Source: Elmis aenea (Eukaryota > Arthropoda > Insecta > Coleoptera > Elmidae). Taken from it: DNA of 64,000 bases. A model generated the notes under the pieces. The model made no database searches. It was given only the letters and a program-made list of their open reading frames with translations, and had not been told where the DNA came from. The position numbers and the translations under genes are program-made. Below, piece after piece: positions 23,301 to 36,000 of this stretch. Where the stretch lies: contig OX393583.1 of assembly GCA_947652605.1 (NCBI GenBank), positions 11,201,222-11,265,221 of the forward strand, read 5' to 3'. Each line of letters starts with the position of its first letter. The stretch's first letter is position 1.

Positions 23301-26300
23301 GAATGTCACAAGATTATTGAAAGAACTTGCCGTGTGTTCAGTGAGAGGTATCCTCATTTAAGTATAATGATCAGACAAAAATTGCAATGGATAGAATAAA
23401 TCTTTTTGCAATTTAGAAAAGTGAAATTTGCTACTATTCGACCTAAGCGTGTGACAAATAATGAAACTAACGAAGTTAACATCCTGGGATATTTTAATGA
23501 CCATCCTCAGCGGTCAATTCGATTGGCAGCGTAAGACTCGGGTTTAAAAAACTATGCTGTACAAGCTTCATTAAAAATGCACAACTATTCGTTCGCACTT
23601 TCAATAATCTTGTGATATTGTCTATGAATGTAAAATAAATTCAAAATATACTCTTGATATTCCATTTTTATGGATACTTCGGACAAACGCAATAAAAGTG
23701 GTTTACAGTTATTAATATTGGCATTTGTTGTAATTTCTAAGGCTTACTATTTAAAATTGTTGCAATTTCTCTTAACATTATCAAAAATGCTTAATAACTC
23801 GAAAATTGTTGCAGATAGGTATAGGAAACCTAATGCAGATTGATGCAGAATGTAACTTTGCATTAGAAAATGAAAAAAAAGTTTGGGCATTGTATTTGAA
23901 AAAGCGAGTTTTGGTGGTCTGAAATAGCATTCATAGAAAATTAAATTTTGGACACCCTGTAAGTAATGCATCGATTGCAAACATTCCAGGATGTACTCCA
24001 AGGTTTCTTCTAGGCATGGTCTAAATTTAAGCATTTTTTCTTCAAAAATGGCGGCGTTAGATAATATTAAGCATCACAATGAAAATCTTCTTTTTTTTTA
24101 AAGTCCATAAATCTAAAAAATGACAGCACTTAGGTATAGGGAATGTTAATAGAAGGCCCTATAAAATAACGTTTTAAATCCAATTGCGCAATAATAAATA
24201 GACCATGGTATTTGAAATAAGAAAGTAAACGTCAACTTCCGGCAATTCCAGAAGTGTCGCCATATTGAAAATACTTTTAGTAATCAGATCAGATGCCATT
24301 ATGGTCATAACCAAAATTTCAGATCCATACCCTTTTTCATTCTTCATATACTTTTAAATCCCGGTCTCAATTAATCACCCTGTGTAGGAAAACGAACTAC
24401 AAATATAAAACAGAATATTTATTTTCTTTAAATTTGCGTTTTCTTTATGATCAACCGGCTTTTACTTTTGTCATACGCCTCGTATTTTATGAGGATATTT
24501 TTTAATTTTAATATATGATTGCTTAACTGCTTTTAAGATTTGTTTAGTTGCCCAATATTTTTTTTTGAAGAGAAAAAGGCGACGACCGCCGAAGAGATGG
24601 ATGGGTCGATAGTAGATGATCTTAGGCAACTCCAGATTGGAGGTTGGAAAACATTTAAAAGACTAAAGGATGCGAAAAGAATTATTCATGCTTTTCACAA
24701 ATAGTTTATGTCTGAAAACTTACCTCTCCGTTTTTAAGTGTTCCACAAATGGGTTCTATAGTAATTTCTGTGCTGTTGCCATAAATTTTAAAGCTGGCCT
24801 CGAATTCAATGTGTTTTTGAGAGGACATTTTTTGCACATATCCACAGTAACACCCAGCAGTACATTCTGAAGTTTGCAACTTAATGATCGCTGTTGGGAA
24901 AGTTTCAGAATCGAACTCCAAAGAAACATCAACTTAAACGTTAGCCTAAAAACAATTAAACAACTGGAGGAAGAAGCCGAGAAATTTACCAGATTAATCC
25001 AAACAGTGGCGTTTAACAACACTAAAGAAATCACCCATATAACTAAAGGAGTTAATTTTCCGATTGAAATCAGAGAGCTAGTCAGAGAAAAAAGGAGAGC
25101 AAGGAGAAGATGGCAGCAATCGAGGGATCCGTCTGATAAAACTTTCCTAAATAATAAAACACAGAAACTCAAAAGAGAAATACAAAAGATTAAGGAAGAA
25201 TCAATGAGTTCCTACCTGAAAAACCTAACGGCAGATGAAGAAACCCACTACTCCCTTTGGAAAGCGACAAAAAAGATTAAGAGACCTACCATGTCAATTC
25301 CTCCTATCAAAAAGGACGCAGGCACATGGGCTAGAACCAACAAACAGAAAGCAGACTTGTTTGCTGATCACTTAGCGAACATTTTCACACCTAATGAGAT
25401 ACATGTGAATAATGTATTGGAAGAAGTAAATAACCCAAGAACAGAAAATATTACTCCCGTTACCCCAAAAGAAGTAGTCGAGGTAATAAAAAACAAGTTA
25501 CATTCAAAAAAGGCACCTGGATTCGACTTGATCACAGGTGAGATATTAAAGCAATTACCCAGAAAAGGCATAGTCATGCTTACTTATTTGTTTAACGCAA
25601 CGCTTAGATTAAAACACGTTCCTAGTAGTTGGAAAGTAGCGGAAGTAATCATGCTGCCCAAAACGGGCAAACCACCGAATGATGTCAAATCATATAGGCC
25701 TATATCTCTACTACCGATTATTTCAAAATTATTCGAAAAACTTCTCTTAAAAAGATTAAGACCGTTAATAGAAAATAGTAAGCTAATTCCAGACTACCAA
25801 TTTGGCTTTAGACAGAAACACTCGACTATCGACCAAGTACACCGCATAACTGATGTAATTGAACAAGCCCTCGAAGGAAAGCAAGTCTGCTCTGCAGTTT
25901 TTTTAGACGTTGCAGCAGCTTTCGATAAAGTATGGCACAAAGGATTGATACATAAAATTAACAAAACGCTTCCTAAGCAATACGTAGATATCTTAACATC
26001 ATACATCTCTGACAGACTCTACAGAATAAAACAAGAAGACGAATACTCCGACTTGAAGGAGATAAAAGCAGGCGTACCACAGGGTAGCGTCCTTGGTCCT
26101 GTCCTTTATTTGTTATACACTAGTGATATACCAGTACTAGAAGAAGTTACTGTAGCTACATTTGCAGACGACACTGTATTACTTGCAGTAGGCAAAGATC
26201 AGCAAACATCCACTAGACAGTTGCAAACAGCCAGTAACGTAATGCTCAATTGGACCAAACAATGGAAAATTAAGCTTAACGAGTCAAAGTCCATCCACGT

Positions 26301-27023
26301 CAATTTTACAAATAAAAGGATAACGGATCCACCGCTACTTAATATAAATGGGACTATAGTGCCATATGAAAATCAAGCGAAATATCTTGGCATGACCCTT
26401 GACGCAAAATTGCGATGGAAAGAACATGTTAAAAAGAAAAAAAATGAACTTAATCTAAAATACAGACAGTACTTTTGGCTTCTTGGAAGATATTCCAAAT
26501 TATCAATTTATAATAAGATCCTAATATACAAACAGGTCCTGAAACCGGTGTGGCTTTATGGTATTCAACTTTGGGGTTGCACCAAAGACAGCAATATTAC
26601 ATCTATCCAGACTTTCCAAAACAAAGTGCTACGTAATATGGTAAACGCTCCATGGTACGTCCGCAACAGTGATCTTCATCGAGACCTTGGTATACCAATG
26701 GTTAAGGAAGAAATCAAAAGGTTTGCTGGTATACATGAAGCCAGACTCCACCATCATGAGAATGCAGAAGCTCTTCAACTGCTGGACAACCAACACCTTG
26801 TCCGAAGATTGAAGAGGACCAAGCCGTTTGAACTCGTGTAGTGTGTTTTCTGTGTAAAAGCTGAGCATAGTGCGCGAGTGAGAGTGCATAGAATATAGTC
26901 AGAACAATCTAGAAGACATCAATGGATGGACACTAGTTGTTAAGTATTTAGTTTTAAGATTTACTAGAAAAAAATTGATGGTTGGTCTATTAGACCAGTA
27001 TTAATAACCCAAACACCTAAGGT

Positions 27024-27057
<34 letters not shown>

Positions 27058-30000
27058 TTTTCACAAATAGTTTATGTCTGAAAACTTACCTCTCCGTTTT
27101 TAAGTGTTCCACATATGGGTTCTATAGTAATTTCTGTGCTGTTGCCATAAATTTTAAAGCTGGCCTCGAATTCAATGTGTTTTTGAGAGGACATTTTTTG
27201 CACATATCCACAGTAACACCCAGCAGTACATTCTGAAGTTTGCAACTTAATGATCGCTGTTGTGTAAGAGCCACAGGGTGTATCAGGAAACTGAACAAAC
27301 TGATGTGAAATGTCACATAGGGGATTGATTATGGTTGCATAAATCCACATTCGGTTAAAGACGTAGTCGCACAAGTTTTTGGATTGAGTTTCAGAAATGT
27401 TTTCTTCTTCTAGGTTTTCTAAAACTCATTATATAAATAGGGATACACCGATTAACACTGCGCCTACCGGCCGGGGGCCATTGGACCGCAAACGAAAATT
27501 AAGTGATAATTAATATTTTTTAATTAGCTATTTATGTTGAGTTTTCTCGACTTTTTATGTATGTTTGTATGTTCAGTTTAAAATGGAGTACATGGGTATC
27601 TCGGAAACCGTTAGAAATACAAAATCGGTTAAATGGGGAAAAAGTTGCGCAATTACATGCGTAACAATAATCCAGTTTTACGTTTTACATTTTCAATAAT
27701 TCATCCTGTTAGGGTAAACATGATAGTTATTGGCCGGTTAAGCGCAATGAACTTTAAAATTACATTATTTGACTAGTAAAAAATTACTAGGGTTTTCAAA
27801 TGTATTTAAATCTTGTTCCTTAAATGTCAAAGTTTAATAAAATTTATTTTTAATAATTGATAAAATACTCTTAAAACTGGAAAATGCCTATTCAAAATAA
27901 ATTGTCATAAAATACGGTTATTGGCAGACCAATGATATATATTGGCCATGCAATAATACAGTCATTGGCATAGGTTATCAAAACGAGGAAAATACATTAT
28001 AACGAATCTAATAATAAACAAAATAACAATTTTAATTGTATATTTGGATTTTGTTAATAAAAATAAATATATAAAATTCTCTATCAAAAATATTGTCTAA
28101 TAAATTATTTCAAAACATTTTACTATAAAAATAAATATATAACATTCTTCAACAAAAATAACGTCTAATAAAATTTTCAAACATTTTAAATTGGTAAACC
28201 AACAGAAATTAAATATGTATTTTTCTATAAAAATATAATCTAAATGACGTAACCAAATTAATTATTTATAAAAGTAAGAAATAAATATAAATCTTTTTTA
28301 AATGCCACTGCAAGATTTGCAAGTGAAACTAGGTTTACTTATGGTTTCACATTTTTTTAAGAAACAATTAATATGATATGTTCGGGAACAACTGGTACAC
28401 TTAATGCCACATGAAATTTTTGGAATATTTTTAACACAAATAAAGCATAAGCCTGCATAAATAGTTTTGTTTTCGAACGAATTCTTTTCGGGTGTCTGTA
28501 TATAATAATTTTCGATTTTATTACCAATAAGTATATCAGATATTATATTTATTTGTCTTTCGGAAATTTCCGCTTCTTTTGTTTCCTCATTACTGTATTT
28601 CTTAAATAAATCTCTAACATGATGCTCTTCGTTACTTAATACATTTGATTTGCTAAATATGTTTAGAGGTCCACTAGTATGTTGCAACTTTTGTTTTTTT
28701 TTTCTGACTCATTTGTTAAAATTTTATTTTTATTTATCCTGTAATTAGCTGCATTTTCCCCTGCTTTTTTTTCTATTAGGTTCTGTTTTTCCAATTTAAT
28801 TTTTCGTTTTTTCGGATTCCGTTTTTTCTCTAACTTTTCTTTTTCATTTTCCATTTTCTTTTTTAGCCGTTCATCTTTGCGTTTTTGTATCTGATTTTTA
28901 ACATCTTGTTTAGATTCAATTTTATTTAAATACATTTTTTTCCAACCAGAAGAGGTCAGAACTAATGGAAATTTGTCACTCTGTCTAGTGCCTTTTCCTT
29001 CAGGTGTAGCAGGCCAATATACGTAATCGTCTAGGCTAACATTCGAAATTTTTAAACTAATATTGGTTTCATTCATATCATTTTTTTCTAATTCATTGTC
29101 GATTTTGTCCATATCAGTGCTATTCATATCTATGTAGGTTTTATTAATGTCAAAATGTTCTGTTTCGTAATTATATTTATTGATTATAACGTTGTCATCT
29201 ATGACTATAGGAATGTTCTCTATATCAAAAATGTCATTTTGGTTGAAAATAATGTCTAAGTCTTTGTTTTCGGTGACCATAGGAATATCAAAATTTGTTA
29301 ATATATTTTCTACGTTATTATTATCAGCCCTATTAGCAGTATCATTATTCGTGTCATCAGTCTCAATATCTCTTGGTACATCGTTACTAAATTCTTTAAA
29401 TAAATTATATGTATAAGGCTGAAAAGTCTTCAGAGAAAGATTGTGTATCTTCTAAATTTTCAAATATTTGAATTTTTTCTTTCCCAACAATATTTACGAA
29501 TGTAGGAAATGATAGTATTTTTTCTGGCACGTGGGACTGCAAATTTTGTAGCCGCTGCCCGTTGAGACATGCCTTCATTGACAGCATTTATAGCTTTTGT
29601 TATAGCTTCTTCCTTGTACTGTTTTAAATATTTTTCCCCACACTTAACTTTCGGCATGTCTAAGGGGAAAAACAATGCTGAATACAGTAATTGGCCACCT
29701 CAATGTATAGTTATTGGGATATGGCCAACTACTGAAAAATGCAATATTATCCATGATATTATCATGTCATATGAATTATAAATTAATTATAAACTAAAAT
29801 GCACTTTAGGCATCAAATTTCATACTTACTTTAATTTTTTAGTTATTGGCCACCTATGCCAATAACTAATTTTAAAGCAAATTATTATGCCAGTTGTTGG
29901 CATACCAAAAATATGACTTAAGCTGTAAAATAAAATTCTGATTTTGTATAAAACATTTAAAATAATCAATTCTGAACAAATACGCATTAAAAATTTGTAT

Positions 30001-33000
30001 CAATATCCTTTTTGCCGCATAATAATTCTGTAAAACCATTAAGGTGTAACATGTGTTTTCGTTAAGCTTACCTAAATTTCTCAACACCACTTGCACGAGT
30101 TCACTTATACTAACTGTAGAATTTCAAGTTGACACCCTAAGAAAATAAAAGTTTCTGCAGAAAAAGTTTAATGTGGCCATAGTAATTTTAGATTTGTAAC
30201 GTTTCATTATCTAGCACCTGTTTCTTAATATTTACGTTTTTGTAATAGGTGGCTAATAACTCCCTGGTGGCCAACAACTGTCACGTTTACCCTACGTAGT
30301 ACCACGACGAAAACGAAAAATATACATTTTCTTAAAACTTCCATATAATCTTTATTTGAGAAGATTTGTGCGCCAAATTTTCAGGATCGGAGAAGTAACT
30401 AATATGGATTTAAAAAATGACGTTAAAAATATTTTATTATTAAATTCTCTATCTGAATCAACAAAAAAATGTATACTATGTAATTTAAAAAAAAAACAGT
30501 TGCCTATCGCGGAATTGACATACGTCATCGTAGAGGTAACAAAAACACATCACTTAATAGAGAATTTCTCGCTGATTTCAAATATATAAGGGTTGTTGGG
30601 GTTATTCTCAATACTTACAAAGTTATAGGGGTGCGACAGTCAAACTGAATCACCCGGTATTTGTTGTAAAAAGTAATCGAGATATGGCCAATTTTGTAAA
30701 AACTCGATCATCAAAGTTTGCCATGATTTCGTAAACACGTGATGTTTGGAATTATTAAACAACTATGTGCTATTGTGGGAAAAATTCCATTAAAGAAAAG
30801 ATGTTCGCATTGTCAATATGCAACAATTGCAAAAAAAATTTGCACTTAACATTGTAGGTACAGTTTTATATATGTGCAGAAAAAAATAGATCGGCCTGTT
30901 GTTTTTTTTTTTTTCAAAATGTTTATTTTTTTTATTTTCAAATTTTGTAGAATAGGGTTTTTATAAAGTAATTTTTGAAAGTTATAACGATGTGTAATGT
31001 TTATTTTTCATTATTATGTATGCAAGAGCTATTCAAAATAGGCCGGGTTCTTTGGACCCGGTCGGTAGTCTTAGCAGCATTATTTTTTTGGTAGATGCAG
31101 GGTTAATCGATAGATATTCGGCAATCAGCATGAATTGAACTGATAACTGCTAGAGAAGCCGACTAACCAGTCGATGAACAATCAGAGGCTGATCCTTCAT
31201 CGGATGATACATAGCCTTGCTTGAACAAACCTATGATACAACTGTTTTGCTAAATTTAGCAGTAAAATAAAGAAACTTATTTATACACCTCGTATAAGTA
31301 TTGACAAATAAAATGCACTACCTTCTTCAAGTGTTTGTGTATCGTCGTTCAAAAGAATGTTGCTAACACTTATTTCATCGTTATCTATTTCCATGTTTAG
31401 TTCTCGCAATTGTTGTACGCATACCTCCATATCTTTATGTAAATCGCTCTGTATACTTTTGAGCAACTCTGATTCTAGTATATCCAATGATCTTCGTAAA
31501 CTTTTAGAACTAATCTTCTGAAAATTGCATCAAAAATGTAACACATTTCTAGACCGGTTGATAACAAATTTTACCTGCTTTTTATGAATCGCTGGTAATC
31601 CCCCAATATTTTTGATAGTGTTCGCTTGTATGCAATATTTAACGACGTTATCTGCTTCTTCACCTTCTAGTTCATAGTTGGGTATGTCTTTAATCTCCGG
31701 ACTAAAGTAAATTACAAACGTCTGGCTTTCTAGTGGATGTAGTTCCCCAAATCCATAGTTGGGAACTATTGTTATACACTACGAGGTGAAATACTGTATT
31801 ATCGAAAATGATGGCTGTATGGAAATTGTAATACGAGGCTCGTTCAACTGAAACCAATCTTTTGTTTTAAAAAAGATTTACAGTGAGCTCGCGTTATAAG
31901 CAACTAACGGCGGCCAATTCCGATCTAAAAGTTGCTTATATGATAGAAATAGAAACGATTCGATTTTTAACATAAATAAATCTTGTTTTTAGTAGTAAAA
32001 CTAAAAATAAAAGTTTACACCATAACAACGCGATCGTGGTCGCGTTGCTATGGTGATCTGTACGTACCTATGTCAAACGAAATACGCGCGTGCCACGTAC
32101 CTTTAGTCGTGATCTATGTACTTGTACATCTCTCAAATAAGAAAATATGATGTGATTTCATGGCAAGTATGCAGAGCGGATGAAACGGCCTTATTTTACA
32201 AGTGTTTACCGGACAAAACTCTTGTTCATACACGTAAGAAAAATATTCCCGGTAGAAAAATATCTAAGCAACGAGTTAGGTACTATTATACCGTGTGCTA
32301 ATTCCACCGACAATCATAAATTGAACTTATGGTCTTTGGTAAATTATATAAAGCCAAAAAATTTTAGTAATTTAACCTACGAGTTTATTACATTATTATA
32401 CGGCGTCATTCAAAAAGTCTGCAAGAAATGGAATTTTTTTTTATTATTAATTTCTCAAAAAAATTTATTCCTGATAAAAGTTGGTGCATGGTCTAAAATT
32501 AATTTAAGGGAAAAAAAAGTTTGATAAAAAGTCATAGAACACTAGATTTTACCGATTTTTGAAATATTTGCAAGTGTAAAGAGCCCTTAGTTTAAGAGTT
32601 ACAAAAAAATTTACTTATAAGAAAAAGTTATGTAGAATCAAAAAATAAGTCTAGATTTAAATTTTGACGGTCAAATTCAAATTTTTATTTTTTAAGAAAT
32701 TTTAACATTCAAAAAGTCTGCAACAAATGGAAACACCAGAGAAATACGAAAAATACAAATAACAGAGAAAAATTGTCAAAAATCTAATAACAGAAACCAA
32801 ACAGAATTTGGAGAAAAACTAGAGACAGACAGTAAGGGAAATCAGAAACTATTTTATAAAATACTGAAAAATTTAAGAACAGACCGTAAACACCAACTAA
32901 TAACTATCAAAGATAAAACAGGAAATATACTAACAGACGAAAAGGAGATAATGGAAAGATGGAAAGAATACTTTGAAGAATTATTAAACCCGAACAAAAA

Positions 33001-36000
33001 GAAAATTACACTAAGAAATGAAAGAAAAGAACAGACAAAACTCAACACAGAAGAACAAGAAGACGGCATCACAATAGAGGAACTTCAACGAGGATTAAAG
33101 AAATTAAAAAACGGTAAAACACCAGCACATGACAGAATAAGCGAAATGTTAAAAAATATTGGACTCAAAGGAACACCTGCTTCTAGAAGTCATGAACAAG
33201 GCATGGTCCGAAGAAATAATACCGAAAGACTGGGAGATAGGTATGAAACTGCCTATATTTAAGAAGGGGGACAGCAAAGATTGCAATAATTACAGGGGCA
33301 TAATGCTTCTTCTCAGCACAGCACTAAAATTGTACGAACAAATACTAGCACAGAAACTAACAAAAATATTAGATAAGATATTAACAGAATCACAAAGTGG
33401 ATTTAGAAAAGGTAGGAGTGTTTAGGATCACATATGCATAATTAAACAGATTATAACCAAAACACAACTAAAAAGAGAAAAAGCATACTTCGCATTTATA
33501 GATCTACAAAAAGCATTCGATAAAGTGTCTAGACAAAAAGTTTGGGAGATCCTTGAAGAAAGAAAGGTAGACAATAAACTAATAAGAAATATCAGATGCT
33601 TGTATAAGAAGACAATAAATCACGTGGTAACGAAAAACATGAAATCAGACTTTTTCAATACAGAAGATGGATTAAGACAAGAGGGAGGAATGAGCCCAAT
33701 ATTGTTTACAATATTTATGGACAACATAATTAAGAAATGCAAACAAAAAGTTAAAAGTTTATTCGTAGGCTATAAGAATTTACAGAAGGTCGAAATAGCA
33801 GAGTGTGCGTTCGCAGACGATGTAGTCATTATGGCAGAGAATGTAAGAGATCTGAAAACTAATATCGAAATTTGGAAAAAAGCATTAGAAGAAAATGGAA
33901 TGGAAATAAATCACAAGAAAACAAAAATGATGACGACAAACGAAGGAAACGAGAACATAAACATAGAAATTGAAGGAGAAAAAATTGAAACTTTACAATT
34001 ATTTGACTACCTTGGAGTAGCAATCGAGAATACAGGACTACAAGAAGTGGAAATTAACAAGCGAATAGAAAAAGCAATGAAAACATACTATGCTATCGAC
34101 AAAACGTTCATTAATAAAAAAAGAAATCTCAAAAAAGACCAAAATAAATGTATACCGTACAATATACAGACCAATATTGACTTTTGAGTGCGAGTCATGG
34201 ACACTAACATCAAGCCAAAAAAGTAAAATCCAAGCTGCCGAAATGAAATTTTTAAGAAGAGTAAGAGGTGTAACAAGAACGGACAGAATAAGAAACGAAC
34301 AGATTAGAAATGAATTAGAAGTAGAATCTATCTTGGAAATCATAGAAACTAGACAACTGAGTTGGTGGGGACATCTACAGAGGATGGACACTAGAAGACA
34401 GGTAAAGAGAGTGTGGGAAGCAAGAATACAAACAAGGAGGAAAAGAGGAAGACCGAGAGAAACATGGGAAAAGGCGGTATAAAAAATCTTGGTGAAGAAA
34501 GGAAAATCATGGCGCGAAGCGAAAGAAATGGCACAGAACAAAAAACAATGGCGCAAATTCGTGTATAATACATAGATATGCACACATCCCTACACCTACG
34601 GGTAGAAGAATTTGATTGTATATATTACGTATTACGCATATAATTGCCAAATTTTTACAATTTTTGCTAGAGATCCCAAAGCAGCGAACACGCAACATTA
34701 TTATAAAACTCATAAAAGCAAAACTGATACAGTTTTTTTAAATTTCATTAAAATCAGGATAACATACTTTTATGGTTTAAGTTTCGAAAAAATATTTTTT
34801 CAAAATTCTAAAAAAAATGTTTAATAATTTAAAAACATTGTAAAAAAGTGGTTTAAATTGATAGAAAATTGGGTATCTTTAAAAAATTATAGCCTAACGT
34901 TATAAATTTTGAGAAAAAACTTATAGGTATTTCAGGTGTATTTTGTATCTTATTTATTTACCTCAATATGAAAAACAGTAAATAAGAAGTTTTTTCATGG
35001 CGCAAAATTTTTTTTGGATAAACTTTGCGTTTTTGCAACGTTTGTCCTTAATGTGTTAAAAAAAAACAGGCATTAAATTATTTATAAATTTGTCTTTTGG
35101 TGGTGTGATTTATTGTATCATTTAACTGTTCCGTCAGTTTTTTTTTTTCTAAATCGCTTACCTCTGGTAGATCTAGAAATCCAAAATGTTGAATAATATC
35201 CGTGTTATTGGTTATTTGAAATTCTGAATAAATTGTTTCCTTTGTCGTGCATTCTCCCATATTTAGGACGCATTCTCCATGAACGCATCTGCATGAGCTG
35301 TATTCGTCTTGCGAAGGTGCGATGCGAAAATCATTTGTTTTCGTTAATACGGCATAAACAGTGAGTTTCGTTGGTGGGGTGTCCAAATAATTCTTAGACG
35401 AAACGCATATGTGCACAGGAAACTCAAGGATTGATGTATCTGGATCGTAATATGGATTATATTCAGTTGCGAGTTGTCTCCTGAAAACATTTTACAATAT
35501 GCAAAACCTCTGATACCTGGATGTACTAAAAATTAGCCGTTTCTATTTTTTTAACTTCAGATAAACAAACTTATTTTAACGCTTCAATTCCCAGTGTCAC
35601 CTGCAAGCAGTGGCGCCGCGTCGGGGGGCAAGGGGGTATCGATGCCCCAGGCGCCAGGCTTGGGGGGCGCCGCGAAGACAAAATATTTTTGCGTTTATTT
35701 CACTTATTTAAAGCCAGAAAACTAAAATGCAATTATTATTTTACAATTTGTTCTTATTTTCATTGCAGTGTATTTGAATAAATAACACAACATTAATCTA
35801 TGTCATTGGTTCTCAATCTTATTGACGTCGGGGAACATTAAACTCTGATTTTTTTTTTGCGCGGAACACAATACAATATAATCTGTAAAGCAGGGGTGAC
35901 CAACCTTTTTGAAATTAAGGGCGCAATGAAAAAAAAAAGATGTAATAATATTTTCGTTGTTTCCTTGCATACTTATATTGACAGTATTAAAGTATACGCC

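Noticed and set aside
24670..24896. Possible extra CFAP74 exon at 24.7-24.9 kb
   Set aside because: It has a donor but no acceptor and is the target-duplication copy of exon 27090-27418; its inner edge is the LINE.
33990..34590. - strand ORFs opposite the RTE LINE
   Set aside because: They are antisense shadows of the reverse transcriptase C-terminus.
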